Below, one piece after another: positions 22,643 to 36,800 of a stretch of 64,000 bases of DNA. The stretch spans positions 682,001 through 746,000 of the forward strand of contig JAZGTN010000001.1 in the NCBI GenBank assembly GCA_037783415.1, written 5' to 3'. Position 1 is the stretch's first letter; each line of letters begins with the position of its first letter. The notes beneath the pieces are model-generated. The model saw nothing but the letters and a program-made list of their open reading frames with translations, had not been told where the DNA came from and ran no database searches. This DNA comes from Leptasterias polaris. Taxonomy: Eukaryota > Echinodermata > Asteroidea > Forcipulatida > Asteriidae. The translations under genes were made by a program, and so were the position numbers.

Positions 22643-23883
22643 GAAAGTTTTAAAAAAGGCCAAGAAATAGTGCCTGCGGAAAACGTTGAGACCCTGAAAT
22701 AAAGTTAAATCTACGGTTGACAATAACTCCTGATCACAGCATGCCAGAGAGACAAATTTTGTTACCTGATTCTTCCCTGAATACTCCCAAATCCGAAAAT
22801 CAGAATGTGAGGGCCAGCAGGCGCCATCTTCATACCGCAAATTACCAGCGAGCGGGGACCATCCGAAGTCGACGCAATAGCGACTTCATTTGAACGAGCT
22901 ATTTTAAAACAAATTCAAAGTAAGCACGGTCAAATCAACATGACATCATTTTTGGATTGGCACAAAATTTACACCACTCGAAGGTCAAGTACTAGGGGTC
23001 ATGTGACCGAATTATTGGGGCGGAGAGACATTTCTAGACGGCGCTAGCGGCCAGAGAGTCACCCCTACCCAAAGAAAATGAGAAGTTTTCAAGCAAATTC
23101 AAAGTAAGTACGCTCAAATCAACCTGACATCATTTTTGGATTGGCACAAATTTTACACCACTCGTTGGTCAAGTTCAAGGGGTCATGTGACCGAATTCTT
23201 GGGGCGGAGAGACATTTCTTGACGGCGCTAGCGGCCAAAGAGTCACCCCTACCCAAAGAAAATGAAAGTTTTAAAAAAGGCCAAGAAATAGTGCCTGCGG
23301 AAAACGTTGAGACCCTGAAATAAAGTTAAATCTACGGTTGACAATAACTCCTGATCACAGCATGCCAGAGAGACAAATTTTGTTACCTGATTCTTCCCTG
23401 AATACTCCCAAATCCGAAAATCAGAATGTGAGGGCCAGCAGGCGCCATCTTCATACCGCAAATTACCAGCGAGCGGGGACCATCCGAAGTCGACGCAATA
23501 GCGACTTCATTTGAACGAGCTATTTTAAAACAAATTCAAAGTAAGCACGGTCAAATCAACATGACATCATTTTTGGATTTGAACAAAATTTAAACCACTC
23601 GAAGGTCAAGTACTAGGGGTCATGTGACCGAATTCTTGGGACGGAGAGACATTTATAGACCGCGCTAGCGGCCAGAGAGTCACCCCTACCCAAAGAAAAT
23701 GAGAAGTTTTCAAGCAAATTCAAAGTAAGTATGCTCAAATCAACCTGACATCATTTTTGGATTGGCACAAATTTTACACCACACGTAGGTCAAGTTCAAG
23801 GGTCATATGACCGAATTCTTGGGGCGGAGAGACATTTCTAGACGGCGCTAGCGGCCAGAGAGTCACCCCTACCCAAAGAAAAT
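22643..23883 (+). repeat. Array segment 7: transition zone
   Basis: Long units start at 22643 and 23264. Units just before it have AAGCAAAATCAAAG, and some short units have a long-type centre (AAAATTTACACCACTCGAAGG), for example near 22,340 and 22,530. The short unit near 23,160 has CACTCGTTGG. From about 23,570 the body reads GGATTTGAACAAAATTTAAAC and short units switch to CACACGTAGG with one G fewer, marking the change to the right-hand domain. Confidence 0.75.
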
Positions 23884-26800
23884 GAAAGTTTTAAAAAAGG
23901 CCAAGAAATTGTGCCTGCGGAAAACGTTGAGACCCTGAAATAAAGTTAAATCTACGGTTGACAATAACTCCTGATCACAGCATGCCAGAGAGACAAATTG
24001 TGTTACCTGATTCTTCCCTGAATACTCCCAAATCCGAAAATCAGAATGTGAGGGCCAGCAGGCGCCATCTTCATACCGCAAATTACCAGCGAGCGGGGAC
24101 CATCCGAAGTCGACGCAATAGCGACTTCATTTGAACGAGCTATTTTAAAACAAATTCAAAGTAAGCACGGTCACATCAACATGACATCATTTTTGGATTG
24201 GCACAAAATTTACACCACTCGAAGGTCAAGTAATGGGGGTCATGTGACCGAATTCTTGGGGCGGAGAGACATTTCTAGACGGCGCTAGCGGCCAGAGAGT
24301 TACCCCTACCCAAAGAAAATGAAAGTTTAAAAAAAAGACCAAGAAATAGTGCCTGCGGAAAACGTTGAGACCCTGAAATAAAGTTAAATCAACGGTTGAC
24401 AATAACTCCTGATCACAGCATGCCAGAGAGACAAATTGTGTTACCTGATTCTTCCCTGAATACTCCCAAATCCGAAAATCAGAATGTGAGGGCCAGCAGG
24501 CGCCATCTTCATACCGCAAATTACCAGCGAGCGGGGACCATCCGAAGTCGACGCAATAGCGACTTCATTTGAACGAGCTATTTTAAAACAAATTCAAAGT
24601 ACGCACGGTCACATCAACATAACATCATTTTTGGATTGGCACAAAATTTACACCACTCGAAGGTCAAGTACTAGGAGTCATGTGACCGAATTCTTGGGGC
24701 GGAGAGACATTTCTAGACGGCGCTAGCGGCCAGAGAGTCACCCCTACCCAAAGAAAATGAGAAGTTTTCAAGCAAATTCAAAGTAAGTACGCTCAAATCA
24801 ACCTGACATCATTTTTGGATTGGCACAAATTTTACACGACACGTAGGTCAAGTTCAAGGGTCATGTGACCGAATTCTTGGGGCGGAGAGACATTTCTAGA
24901 CGGCGCTAGCGGCCAGAGAGTCACCCCTACCCAAAGAAAATGAAAGTTTTAAAAAAGGCCAAGAAATAGTGCCTGCGGAAAACGTTGAGACCCTGAAATA
25001 AAGTTAAATCTACGGTTGACAATAACTCCTGATCACAGCATGCCAGAGAGACAAATTGTGTTACCTGATTCTTCCCTGAATACTCCCAAATCCGAAAATC
25101 AGAATGTGAGGGTCAGCAGGCGCCATCTTCATACCGCAAATTACCAGCGAGCGGGGACCATCCGAAGTCGATGCAATAGCGACTTCATTTGAACGAGCTA
25201 TTTTAAAACAAATTCAAAGTAAGCACGGTCACATCAACATGACATCATTTTTGGATTGGCACAAAATTTACACCACTCGAAGGTCAAGTAATAGGGGTCA
25301 TGTGACCGAATTCTTGGGGCGGAGAGACATTTCTAGACGGCGCTAGCGGCCAGAGAGTTACCCCTACCCAAAGAAAATGAAAGTTTTAAAAAAAGGCCAA
25401 GAAATAGTGCCTGCGGAAAACGTTGAGACCCTGAAATAAAGTTAAATCTACGGTTGACAATAACTCCTGATCACAGCATGCCAGAGAGACAAATGGTGTT
25501 ACCTGATTCTTCCCTGAATACTCCCAAATCCGAAAATCAGAATGTGAGGGCCAGCAGGCGCCATCTTCATACCGCAAATTACCAGCGAGCGGGGACCATC
25601 CGAAGTCGACGCAATAGCGACTTCATTTGAACGAGCTATTTTAAAACAAATTCAAAGTACGCACGGTCACATCAACATAACATCATTTTTGGATTGGCAC
25701 AAAATTTACACCACTCGAAGGTCAAGTACTAGGAGTCATGTGACCGAATTTTTGGGGCGGAGAGACATTTCTAGACGGCGCTAGCGGCCAGAGAGTTACC
25801 CCTACCCAAAGAAAATGAAAGTTTTAAAAAAGGCCAAGAAATAGTGCCTGTGGAAAACGTTGAGACCCTGAAATAAAGTTAAATCTACGGTTGACAATAA
25901 CTCCTGATCACAGCATGCCAGAGAGACAAATTGTGTTACCTGATTCTTCCCTGAATACTCCCAAATCCGAAAATCAGAATGTATGGGCCAGCAGGCGCCA
26001 TCTTCATACCGCAAATTACCAGCGAGCGGGGACCATCCGAAGTCGACGCAATAGCGACTTCATTTGAACGAGCTATTTTAAAACAAATTCAAAGTAAGTA
26101 CGGTCAAATCAACCTGACATCATTTTTAGATTGGAACAAAATTTACACCACTCGAAGGTCAAGTACTAGGGGTCATGTGACCGAATTATTGGGACGGAGA
26201 GACATTTATAGACCGCGCTAGCGGCCAGAGAGTCACCCCTACCTAAAGAAAATGAGAAGTTTTCAAGCAAATTCAAAGTAAGTACGCTCAAATCAACCTT
26301 ACATCATTTTTGGATTGGCACAAATTTTACACGACACGTAGGTCAAGTTCAAGGGTCATGTGACCGAATTCTTGGGGCGGAGAGACATTTCTAGACGGCG
26401 CTAGCGGCCAGAGAGTCACCCCTACCCAAAGAAAATGAGAAGTTTTCAAGCAAATTCAAAGTAAGTACGCTCAAATCAACCTGACATCATTTTTGGATTG
26501 GCACAAATTTTACACGACACGTAGGTCAAGTTCAAGGGTCATGTGACCGAATTCTTGGGGCGGAGAGACATTTCTAGACGGCGCTAGCGGCCAGAGAGTC
26601 ACCCCTACCCAAAGAAAATGAAAGTTTTAAAAAAGGCCAAGAAATAGTGCCTGCGGAAAACGTTGAGACCCTGAAATAAAGTTAAATCTACGGTTGACAA
26701 TAACTCCTGATCACAGCATGCCAGAGAGACAAATTGTGTTACCTGATTCTTCCCTGAATACTCCCAAATCCGAAAATCAGAATGTGAGGGTCAGCAGGCG

Positions 26801-29800
26801 CCATCGTCATACCGCAAATTACCAGCGAGCGGGGACCATCCGAAGTCGATGCAATAGCGACTTCATTTGAACGAGCTATTTTAAAACAAATTCAAAGTAA
26901 GCACGGTCACATCAACATGACATCATTTTTGGATTGCACAAAATTTACACCACTCGAAGGTCAAGTAATAGGGGTCATGTGACCGAATTCTTGGGGCGGA
27001 GAGACATTTCTAGACGGCGCTAGCGGCCAGAGAGTTACCCCTACCCAAAGAAAATGAAAGTTAAAAAAAAAGGCCAAGAAATAGTGCCTGCGGAAAACGT
27101 TGAGACCCTGAAATAAAGTTAAATCTACGGTTGACAATAACTCCTGATCACAGCATGCCAGAGAGACAAATGGTGTTACCTGATTCTTCCCTGAATACTC
27201 CCAAATCCGAAAATCAGAATGTGAGGGCCAGCAGGCGCCATCTTCATACCGCAAATTACCAGCGAGCGGGGACCATCCGAAGTCGACGCAATAGCGACTT
27301 CATTTGAACGAGCTATTTTAAAACAAATTCAAAGTACGCACGGTCACATCAACATAACATCATTTTTGGATTGGCACAAAATTTACACCACTCGAAGGTC
27401 AAGTACTAGGAGTCATGTGACCGAATTTTTGGGGCGGAGAGACATTTCTAGACGGCGCTAGCGGCCAGAGAGTTACCCCTACCCAAAGCAAATGAAAGTT
27501 TTAAAAAAGGCCAATAAATAGTGCCTGCGGAAAACGTTGAGACCCTGAAATAAAGTTAAATCTACGGTTGACAATAACTCCTGATCACAGCATGCCAGAG
27601 AGACAAATTGTGTTACCTGATTCTTCCCTGAATACTCCCAAATCCGAAAATCAGAATGTATGGGCCAGCAGGCGCCATCTTCATACCGCAAATTACCAGC
27701 GAGCGGGGACCATCCGAAGTCGACGCAATAGCGACTTCATTTGAACGAGCTATTTTAAAACAAATTCAAAGTAAGTACGGTCAAATCAACCTGACATCAT
27801 TTTTAGATTGGAACAAAATTTACACCACTCGAAGGTCAAGTACTAGGGGTCATGTGACCGAATTCTTGGGACGGAGAGACATTTATAGACCGCGCTAGCG
27901 GCCAGAGAGTCACCCCTACCTAAAGAAAATGAGAAGTTTTCAAGCAAATTCAAAGTAAGTACGCTCAAATCAACCTTACATCATTTTTGGATTGGCACAA
28001 ATTTTACACGACACGTAGGTCAAGTTCAAGGGTCATGTGACCGAATTCTTGGGGCGGAGAGACATTTCTAGACGGCGCTAGCGGCCAGAGAGTCACCCCT
28101 ACCCAAAGAAAATGAAAGTTTTAAAAAAGGCCAAGAAATAGTGCCTGCGGAAAACGTTGAGACCCTGAAATAAAGTTAAATCTACGGTTGACAATAACTC
28201 CTGATCACAGCATGCCAGAGAGACAAATTGTGTTACCTGATTCTTCCCTGAATACTCCCAAATCCGAAAATCAGAATGTGAGGGTCAGCAGGCGCCATCT
28301 TCATACCGCAAATTACCAGCGAGTGGGGACCATCCGAAGTCGATGCAATAGCGACTTCATTTGAACGAGCTATTTTAAAACAAATTCAAAGTAAGCACGG
28401 TCACATCAACATGACATCATTTTTGGATTGGCACAAAATTTACACCACTCGAAGGTCAAGTAATAGGGGTCATGTGACCGAATTCTTGGGGCGGAGAGAC
28501 ATTTCTAGACGGCCCTAGCGGCCAGAGAGTTACCCCTACCCAAAGAAAATGAAAGTAAAAAAAAAAGGCCAAGAAATAGTGCCTGCGGAAAACGTTGAGA
28601 CCCTGAAATAAAGTTAAATCTACGGTTGACAATAACTCCTGATCACAGCATGCCAGAGAGACAAATTTTGTTACCTGATTCTTCCCTGAATACTCCCAAA
28701 TCCGAAAATCAGAATGTGAGGGCCAGCAGGCGCCATCTTCATACCGCAAATTACCAGCGAGCGGGGACCATCCGAAGTCGACGCAATAGCGACTTCATTT
28801 GAACGAGCTATTTTAAAACAAATTCAAAGTAAGCACGGTCAAATCAACATGACATCATTTTTGGATTTGAACAAAATTTAAACCACTCGAAGGTCAAGTA
28901 CTAGGGGTCATGTGACCGAATTCTTGGGACGGAGAGACATTTATAGACCGCGCTAGCGGCCAGAGAGTCACCCCTACCCAAAGAAAATGAGAAGTTTTCA
29001 AGCAAATTCAAAGTAAGTACGCTCAAATCAACCTGACATCATTTTTGGATTGGCACAAATTTTACACCACACGTAGGTCAAGTTCAAGGGTCATATGACC
29101 GAATTCTTGGGGCGGAGAGACATTTCTAGACGGCGCTAGCGGCCAGAGAGTCACCCCTACCCAAAGAAAATGAAAGTTTTAAAAAAGGCCAAGAAATTGT
29201 GCCTGCGGAAAACGTTGAGACCCTGAAATAAAGTTAAATCTACGGTTGACAATAACTCCTGATCACAGCATGCCAGAGAGACAAATTGTGTTACCTGATT
29301 CTTCCCTGAATACTCCCAAATCCGAAAATCAGAATGTGAGGGCCAGCAGGCGCCATCTTCATACCGCAAATTACCAGCGAGCGGGGACCATCCGAAGTCG
29401 ACGCAATAGCGACTTCATTTGAACGAGCTATTTTAAAACAAATTCAAAGTAAGCACGGTCACATCAACATGACATCATTTTTGGATTGGCACAAAATTTA
29501 CACCACTCGAAGGTCAAGTAATGGGGGTCATGTGACCGAATTCTTGGGGCGGAGAGACATTTCTAGACGGCGCTAGCGGCCAGAGAGTTACCCCTACCCA
29601 AAGAAAATGAAAGTTTAAAAAAAAGGCCAAGAAATAGTGCCTGCGGAAAACGTTGAGACCCTGAAATAAAGTTAAATCTACGGTTGACAATAACTCCTGA
29701 TCACAGCATGCCAGAGAGACAAATTGTGTTACCTGATTCTTCCCTGAATACTCCCAAATCCGAAAATCAGAATGTGAGGGCCAGCAGGCGCCATCTTCAT

Positions 29801-32800
29801 ACCGCAAATTACCAGCGAGCGGGGACCATCCGAAGTCGACGCAATAGCGACTTCATTTGAACGAGCTATTTTAAAACAAATTCAAAGTACGCACGGTCAC
29901 ATCAACATAACATCATTTTTGGATTGGCACAAAATTTACACCACTCGAAGGTCAAGTACTAGGAGTCATGTGACCGAATTCTTGGGGCGGAGAGACATTT
30001 CTAGACGGCGCTAGCGGCCAGAGAGTCACCCCTACCCAAAGAAAATGAGAAGTTTTCAAACAAATTCAAAGTAAGTACGCTCAAATCAACCTGACATCAT
30101 TTTTGGATTGGCACAAATTGTACACGACACGTAGGTCAAGTTCAAGGGTCATGTGACCGAATTCTTGGGGCGGAGAGACATTTCTAGACGGCGCTAGCGG
30201 CCAGAGAGTCACCCCTACCCAAAGAAAATGAAAGTTTTAAAAAAGGCCAAGAAATAGTGCCTGCGGAAAACGTTGAGACCCTGAAATAAAGTTAAATCTA
30301 CGGTTGACAATAACTCCTGATCACAGCATGCCAGAGAGACAAATTGTGTTACCTGATTCTTCCCTGAATACTCCCAAATCCGAAAATCAGAATGTGAGGG
30401 TCAGCAGGCGCCATCTTCATACCGCAAATTACCAGCGAGCGGGGACCATCCGAAGTCGATGCAATAGCGACTTCATTTGAACGAGCTATTTTAAAACAAA
30501 TTCAAAGTAAGCACGGTCACATCAACATGACATCATTTTTGGATTGGCACAAAATTTACACCACTCGAAGGTCAAGTAATAGGGGTCATGTGACCGAATT
30601 CTTGGGGCGGAGAGACATTTCTAGACGGCGCTAGCGGCCAGAGAGTTACCCCTACCCAAAGAAAATGAAAGTTTAAAAAAAAGGCCAAGAAATAGTGCCT
30701 GCGGAAAACGTTGAGACCCTGAAATAAAGTTAAATCTACGGTTGACAATAACTCCTGATCACAGCATGCCAGAGAGACAAATGGTGTTACCTGATTCTTC
30801 CCTGAATACTCCCAAATCCGAAAATCAGAATGTGAGGGCCAGCAGGCGCCATCTTCATACCGCAAATTACCAGCGAGCGGGGACCATCCGAAGTCGACGC
30901 AATAGCGACTTCATTTGAACGAGCTATTTTAAAACAAATTCAAAGTACGCACGGTCACATCAACATAACATCATTTTTGGATTGGCACAAAATTTACACC
31001 ACTCGAAGGTCAAGTACTAGGAGTCATGTGACCGAATTTTTGGGGCGGAGAGACATTTCTAGACGGCGCTAGCGGCCAGAGAGTTACCCCTACCCAAAGA
31101 AAATGAAAGTTTTAAAAAAGGCCAAGAAATAGTGCCTGCGGAAAACGTTGAGACCCTGAAATAAAGTTAAATCTACGGTTGACAATAACTCCTGATCACA
31201 GCATGCCAGAGAGACAAATTGTGTTACCTGATTCTTCCCTGAATACTCCCAAATCCGAAAATCAGAATGTATGGGCCAGCAGGCGCCATCTTCATACCGC
31301 AAATTACCAGCGAGCGGGGACCATCCGAAGTCGACGCAATAGCGACTTCATTTGAACGAGCTATTTTAAAACAAATTCAAAGTAAGTACGGTCAAATCAA
31401 CCTGACATCATTTTTAGATTGGAACAAAATTTACACCACTCGAAGGTCAAGTACTAGGGGTCATGTGACCGAATTCTTGGGACGGAGAGACATTTATAGA
31501 CCGCGCTAGCGGCCAGAGAGTCACCCCTACCCAAAGAAAATGAGAAGTTTTCAAGCAAATTCAAAGTAAGTACGCTCAAATCAACCTTACATCATTTTTG
31601 GATTGGCACAAATTTTACACGACACGTAGGTCAAGTTCAAGGGTCATGTGACCGAATTCTTGGGGCGGAGAGACATTTCTAGACGGCGCTAGCGGCCAGA
31701 GAGTCACCCCTACCCAAAGAAAATGAAAGTTTTAAAAAAGGCCAAGAAATAGTGCCTGCGGAAAACGTTGAGACCCTGAAATAAAGTTAAATCTACGGTT
31801 GACAATAACTCCTGATCACAGCATGCCAGAGAGACAAATTGTGTTACCTGATTCTTCCCTGAATACTCCCAAATCCGAAAATCAGAATGTGAGGGTCAGC
31901 AGGCGCCATCTTCATACCGCAAATTACCAGCGAGCGGGGACCATCCGAAGTCGATGCAATAGCGACTTCATTTGAACGAGCTATTTTAAAACAAATTCAA
32001 AGTAAGCACGGTCACATCAACATGACATCATTTTTGGATTGGCACAAAATTTACACCACTCGAAGGTCAAGTAATAGGGGTCATGTGACCGAATTCTTGG
32101 GGCGGAGAGACATTTCTAGACGGCGCTAGCGGCCAGAGAGTTACCCCTACCCAAAGAAAATGAAAGTTTAAAAAAAAGGCCAAGAAATAGTGCCTGCGGA
32201 AAACGTTGAGACCCTGAAATAAAGTTAAATCTACGGTTGACAATAACTCCTGATCACAGCATGCCAGAGAGACAAATTGTGTTACCTGATTCTTCCCTGA
32301 ATACTCCCAAATCCGAAAATCAGAATGTGAGGGCCAGCAGGCGCCATCTTCATACCGCAAATTACTAGCGAGCGGGGACCATCCGAAGTCGACGCAATAG
32401 CGACTTCATTTGAACGAGCTATTTTAAAACAAATTCAAAGTACGCACGGTCACATCAGCATAACATCATTTTTGGATTGGCACAAAATTTACACCACTCG
32501 AAGGTCAAGTACTAGGAGTCATGTGACCGAATTCTTGGGGCGGAGAGACATTTCTAGACGGCGCTAGCGGCCAGAGAGTCACCCCTATCCAAAGAAAATG
32601 AGAAGTTTTCAAGCAAATTCAAAGTAAGTACGCTCAAATCAACCTGACATCATTTTTGGATTGGCACAAATTTTACACGACACGTAGGTCAAGTTCAAGG
32701 GTCATGTGACCGAATTCTTGGGGCGGAGAGACATTTCTAGACGGCGCTAGCGGCCAGAGAGTCACCCCTACCCAAAGAAAATGAAAGTTTTAAAAAAGGC

Positions 32801-33840
32801 CAAGAAATAGTGCCTGCGGAAAACGTTGAGACCCTGAAATAAAGTTAAATCTACGGTTGACAATAACTCCTGATCACAGCATGCCAGAGAGACAAATTGT
32901 GTTACCTGATTCTTCCCTGAATACTCCCAAATCCGAAAATCAGAATGTGAGGGTCAGCAGGCGCCATCTTCATACCGCAAATTACCAGCGAGCGGGGACC
33001 ATCCGAAGTCGATGCAATAGCGACTTCATTTGAACGAGCTATTTTAAAACAAATTCAAAGTAAGCACGGTCACATCAACATGACATCATTTTTGGATTGG
33101 CACAAAATTTACACCACTCGAAGGTCACGTAATAGGGGTCATGTGACCGAATTCTTGGGGCGGAGAGACATTTCTAGACGGCGCTAGCGGCCAGAGAGTT
33201 ACCCCTACCCAAAGAAAATGAAAGTTAAAAAAAAAGGCCAAGAAATAGTGCCTGCGGAAAACGTTGAGACCCTGAAATAAAGTTAAATCTACGGTTGACA
33301 ATAACTCCTGATCACAGCATGCCAGAGAGACAAATTGTGTTACCTGATTCTTCCCTGAATACTTCCAAATCCGAAAATCAGAATGTGAGGGCCAGCAGGC
33401 GCCATCTTCATACCGCAAATTACCAGCGAGCGGGGACCATCCGAAGTCGACGCAATAGCGACTTCATTTGAACGAGCTATTTTAAAACAAATTCAAAGTA
33501 AGTACGGTCAAATCAACCTGACATCATTTCTTGATTGGAACAAAATTTACACCACTCGAAGGTCAAGTACTAGGGGTCATGTGACCGAATTCTTGGGACG
33601 GAGAGACATTTATAGACCGCGCTAGCGGCCAGAGAGTCACCCCTACCCAAAGAAAATGAGAAGTTTTCAAGCAAATTCAAAGTAAGTACGCTCAAATCAA
33701 CCTTACATCATTTTTGGATTGGCACAAATTTTACACGACACGTAGGTCAAGTTCAAGGGTCATGTGACCGAATTCTTGGGGCGGAGAGACATTTCTAGAC
33801 GGCGCTAGCGGCCAGAGAGTCACCCCTACCCATAGAAAAT
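23884..33840 (+). repeat. Array segment 8: 5288-bp duplication with an extra 1677-bp step
   Basis: Long units start at 23884, 24321, 24942, 25379, 25817, 26620, 27056, 27494, 28114, 28551, 29172, 29609, 30230, 30667, 31105, 31725, 32162, 32783 and 33220. The block beginning near 23.5 kb (rare GGATTTGAACAAAATTTAAAC body) recurs 5288 bp later near 28.8 kb. Within the first copy, 24.9-26.5 kb and 26.6-28.2 kb are a 1677-bp tandem pair with private GAATGTATGGGCC. From here on most inserts read CAAATTGTG, and long units directly adjacent to each other (437-438 bp) become common. Confidence 0.85.
30133..30158 (+). promoter_or_regulatory. Half-site cluster with one base deleted (DR1 form)
   Basis: In this right-domain short unit, AGGTCA (30133-30138) and AGTTCA (30139-30144) are followed by a single A and then GGGTCA (30146-30151), TG and TGACC. 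One G is missing relative to left-domain units, so the spacing of the last two direct half-sites changes from two bases to one. Most short units between about 24.8 and 53 kb have this form, usually preceded by ACGACACGTAGG. Confidence 0.35.
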
Positions 33841-36800
33841 GAAAGTTTTAAAAAAGGCCAAGAAATAGTGCCTGCGGAAAACGTTGAGACCCTGAAATAA
33901 AGTTAAATCTACGGTTGACAATAACTCCTGATCACAGCATGCCAGAGAGACAAATTGTGTTACCTGATTCTTCCCTGAATACTCCCAAATCCGAAAATCA
34001 GAATGTGAGGGTCAGCAGGCGCCATCTTCATACCGCAAATTACCAGCGAGTGGGGACCATCCGAAGTCGATGCAATAGCGACTTCATTTGAACGAGCTAT
34101 TTTAAAACAAATTCAAAGTAAGCACGGTCACATCAACATGACATCATTTTTGGATTGGCACAAAATTTACACCACTCGAAGGTCAAGTAATAGGGGTCAT
34201 GTGACCGAATTCTTGGGGCGGAGAGACATTTCTAGACGGCGCTAGCGGCCAGAGAGTTACCCCTACCCAAAGAAAATGAAAGTTTAAAAAAAAGGCCAAG
34301 AAATAGTGCCTGCGGAAAACGTTGAGACCCTGAAATAAAGTTAAATCTACGGTTGACAATAACTCCTGATCACAGCATGCCAGAGAGACAAATTGTGTTA
34401 CCTGATTCTTCCCTGAATACTCCCAAATCCGAAAATCAGAATGTGAGGGCCAGCAGGCGCCATCTTCATACCGCAAATTACCAGCGAGCGGGGACCATCC
34501 GAAGTCGACGCAATAGCGACTTCATTTGAACGAGCTATTTTAAAACAAATTCAAAGTAAGTACGGTCAAATCAACCTGACATCATTTCTTGATTGGAACA
34601 AAATTTACACCACTCGAAGGTCAAGTACTAGGAGTCATGTGACCGAATTCTTTGGGCGGAGAGACATTTCTAGACGGCGCTAGCGGCCAGAGAGTCACCC
34701 CTACCCAAAGAAAATGAGAAGTTTTCAAGCAAATTCAAAGTAAGTACGCTCAAATCAACCTTACATCATTTTTGGATTGGCACAAATTTTACACGACACG
34801 TAGGTCAAGTTCAAGGGTCATGTGACCGAATTCTTGGGGCGGAGAGACATTTCTAGACGGCGCTAGCGGCCAGAGAGTTACCCCTACCCAAAGAAAATGA
34901 AAGTTTTAAAAAAAGGCCAAGAAATAGTGCCTGCGGAAAACGTTGAGACCCTGAAATAAAGTTAAATCTACGGTTGACAATAACTCCTGATCACAGCATG
35001 CCAGAGAGACAAATTGTGTTACCTGATTCTTCCCTGAATACTCCCAAATCCGAAAATCAGAATGTGAGGGCCAGCAGACGCCATCTTCATACCGCAAATT
35101 ACCAGCGAGCGGGGACCATCCGAAGTCGACGCAATAGCGACTTCATTTGAACGAGCTATTTTAAAACAAATTCAAAGTAAGTACGGTCAAATCAACCTGA
35201 CATCATTTCTTGATTGGAACAAAATTTACACCACTCGAAGGTCAAGTACTAGGAGTCATGTGACCGAATTCTTTGGGCGGAGAGACATTTCTAGACGGCG
35301 CTAGCGGCCAGAGAGTCACCCCTACCCAAAGAAAATGAGAAGTTTTCAAGCAAATTCAAAGTAAGTACGCTCAAATCAACCTTACATCATTTTTGGATTG
35401 GCACAAATTTTACACGACACGTAGGTCAAGTTCAAGGGTCATGTGACCGAATTCTTGGGGCGGAGAGACATTTCTAGACGGCGCTAGCGGCCAGAGAGTC
35501 ACCCCTACCCAAAGAAAATGAAAGTTTTTAAAAAGGCCAAGAAATAGTGCCTGCGGAAAACGTTGAGACCCTGAAATAAAGTTAAATCTACGGTTGACAA
35601 TAACTCCTGATCACAGCATGCCAGAGAGACAAATTGTGTTACCTGATTCTTCCCTGAATACTCCCAAATCCGAAAATCAGAATGTGAGGGTCAGCAGGCG
35701 CCATCTTCATACCGCAAATTACCAGCGAGCGGGGACCATCCGAAGTCGATGCAATAGCGACTTCATTTGAACGAGCTATTTTAAAACAAATTAAAAGTAA
35801 GCACGGTCACATCAACATGACATCATTTTTGGATTGGCACAAAATTTACACCACTCGAAGGTCAAGTAATAGGGGTCATGTGACCGAATTCTTGGGGCGG
35901 AGAGACATTTCTAGACGGCGCTAGCGGCCAGAGAGTTACCCCTACCCAAAGAAAAAGAAAGTTTAAAAAAAAGGCCAAGAAATAGTGCCTGCGGAAAACG
36001 TTGAGACCCTGAAATAAAGTTAAATCTACGGTTGACAATAACTCCTGATCACAGCATGCCAGAGAGACAAATTGTGTTACCTGATTCTTCCCTGAATACT
36101 CCCAAATACGAAAATCAGAATGTGAGGGCCAGCAGGCGCCATCTTCATACCGCAAATTACCAGCGAGCGGGGACCATCCGAAGTCGACGCAATAGCGACT
36201 TCATTTGAACGAGCTATTTTAAAACAAATTCAAAGTACGCACGGTCACATCAACATAACATCATTTTTGGATTGGCACAAAATTTACACCACTCGAAGGT
36301 CAAGTACTAGGAGTCATGTGACCGAATTCTTTGGGCGGAGAGACATTTCTAGACGGCGCTAGCGGCCAGAGAGTCACCCCTACCCAAAGAAAATGAGAAG
36401 TTTTCAAGCAAATTCAAAGTAAGTACGCTCAAATCAACCTGACATCATTTTTGGATTGGCACAAATTTTACACGACACGTAGGTCAAGTTCAAGGGTCAT
36501 GTGACCGAATTCTTGGGGCGGAGAGACATTTCTAGACGGCGCTAGCGGCCAGAGAGTCACCCCTACCCAAAGAAAATGAAAGTTTTAAAAAAGGCCAAGA
36601 AATAGTGCCTGCGGAAAACGTTGAGACCCTGAAATAAAGTTAAATCTACGGTTGACAATAACTCCTGATCACAGCATGCCAGAGAGACAAATTGTGTTAC
36701 CTGATTCTTCCCTGAATACTCCCAAATCCGAAAATCAGAATGTGAGGGTCAGCAGGCGCCATCTTCATACCGCAAATTACCAGCGAGCGGGGACCATCCG

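Noticed and set aside
25979..26221. Plus-strand 78-80 codon frames starting at GAATGTATGGG or GTGAGTGCC variants
   Set aside because: The start depends on a single private substitution, and the frame runs from the insert into the body with no family resemblance. Copies lacking the substitution lose the start.
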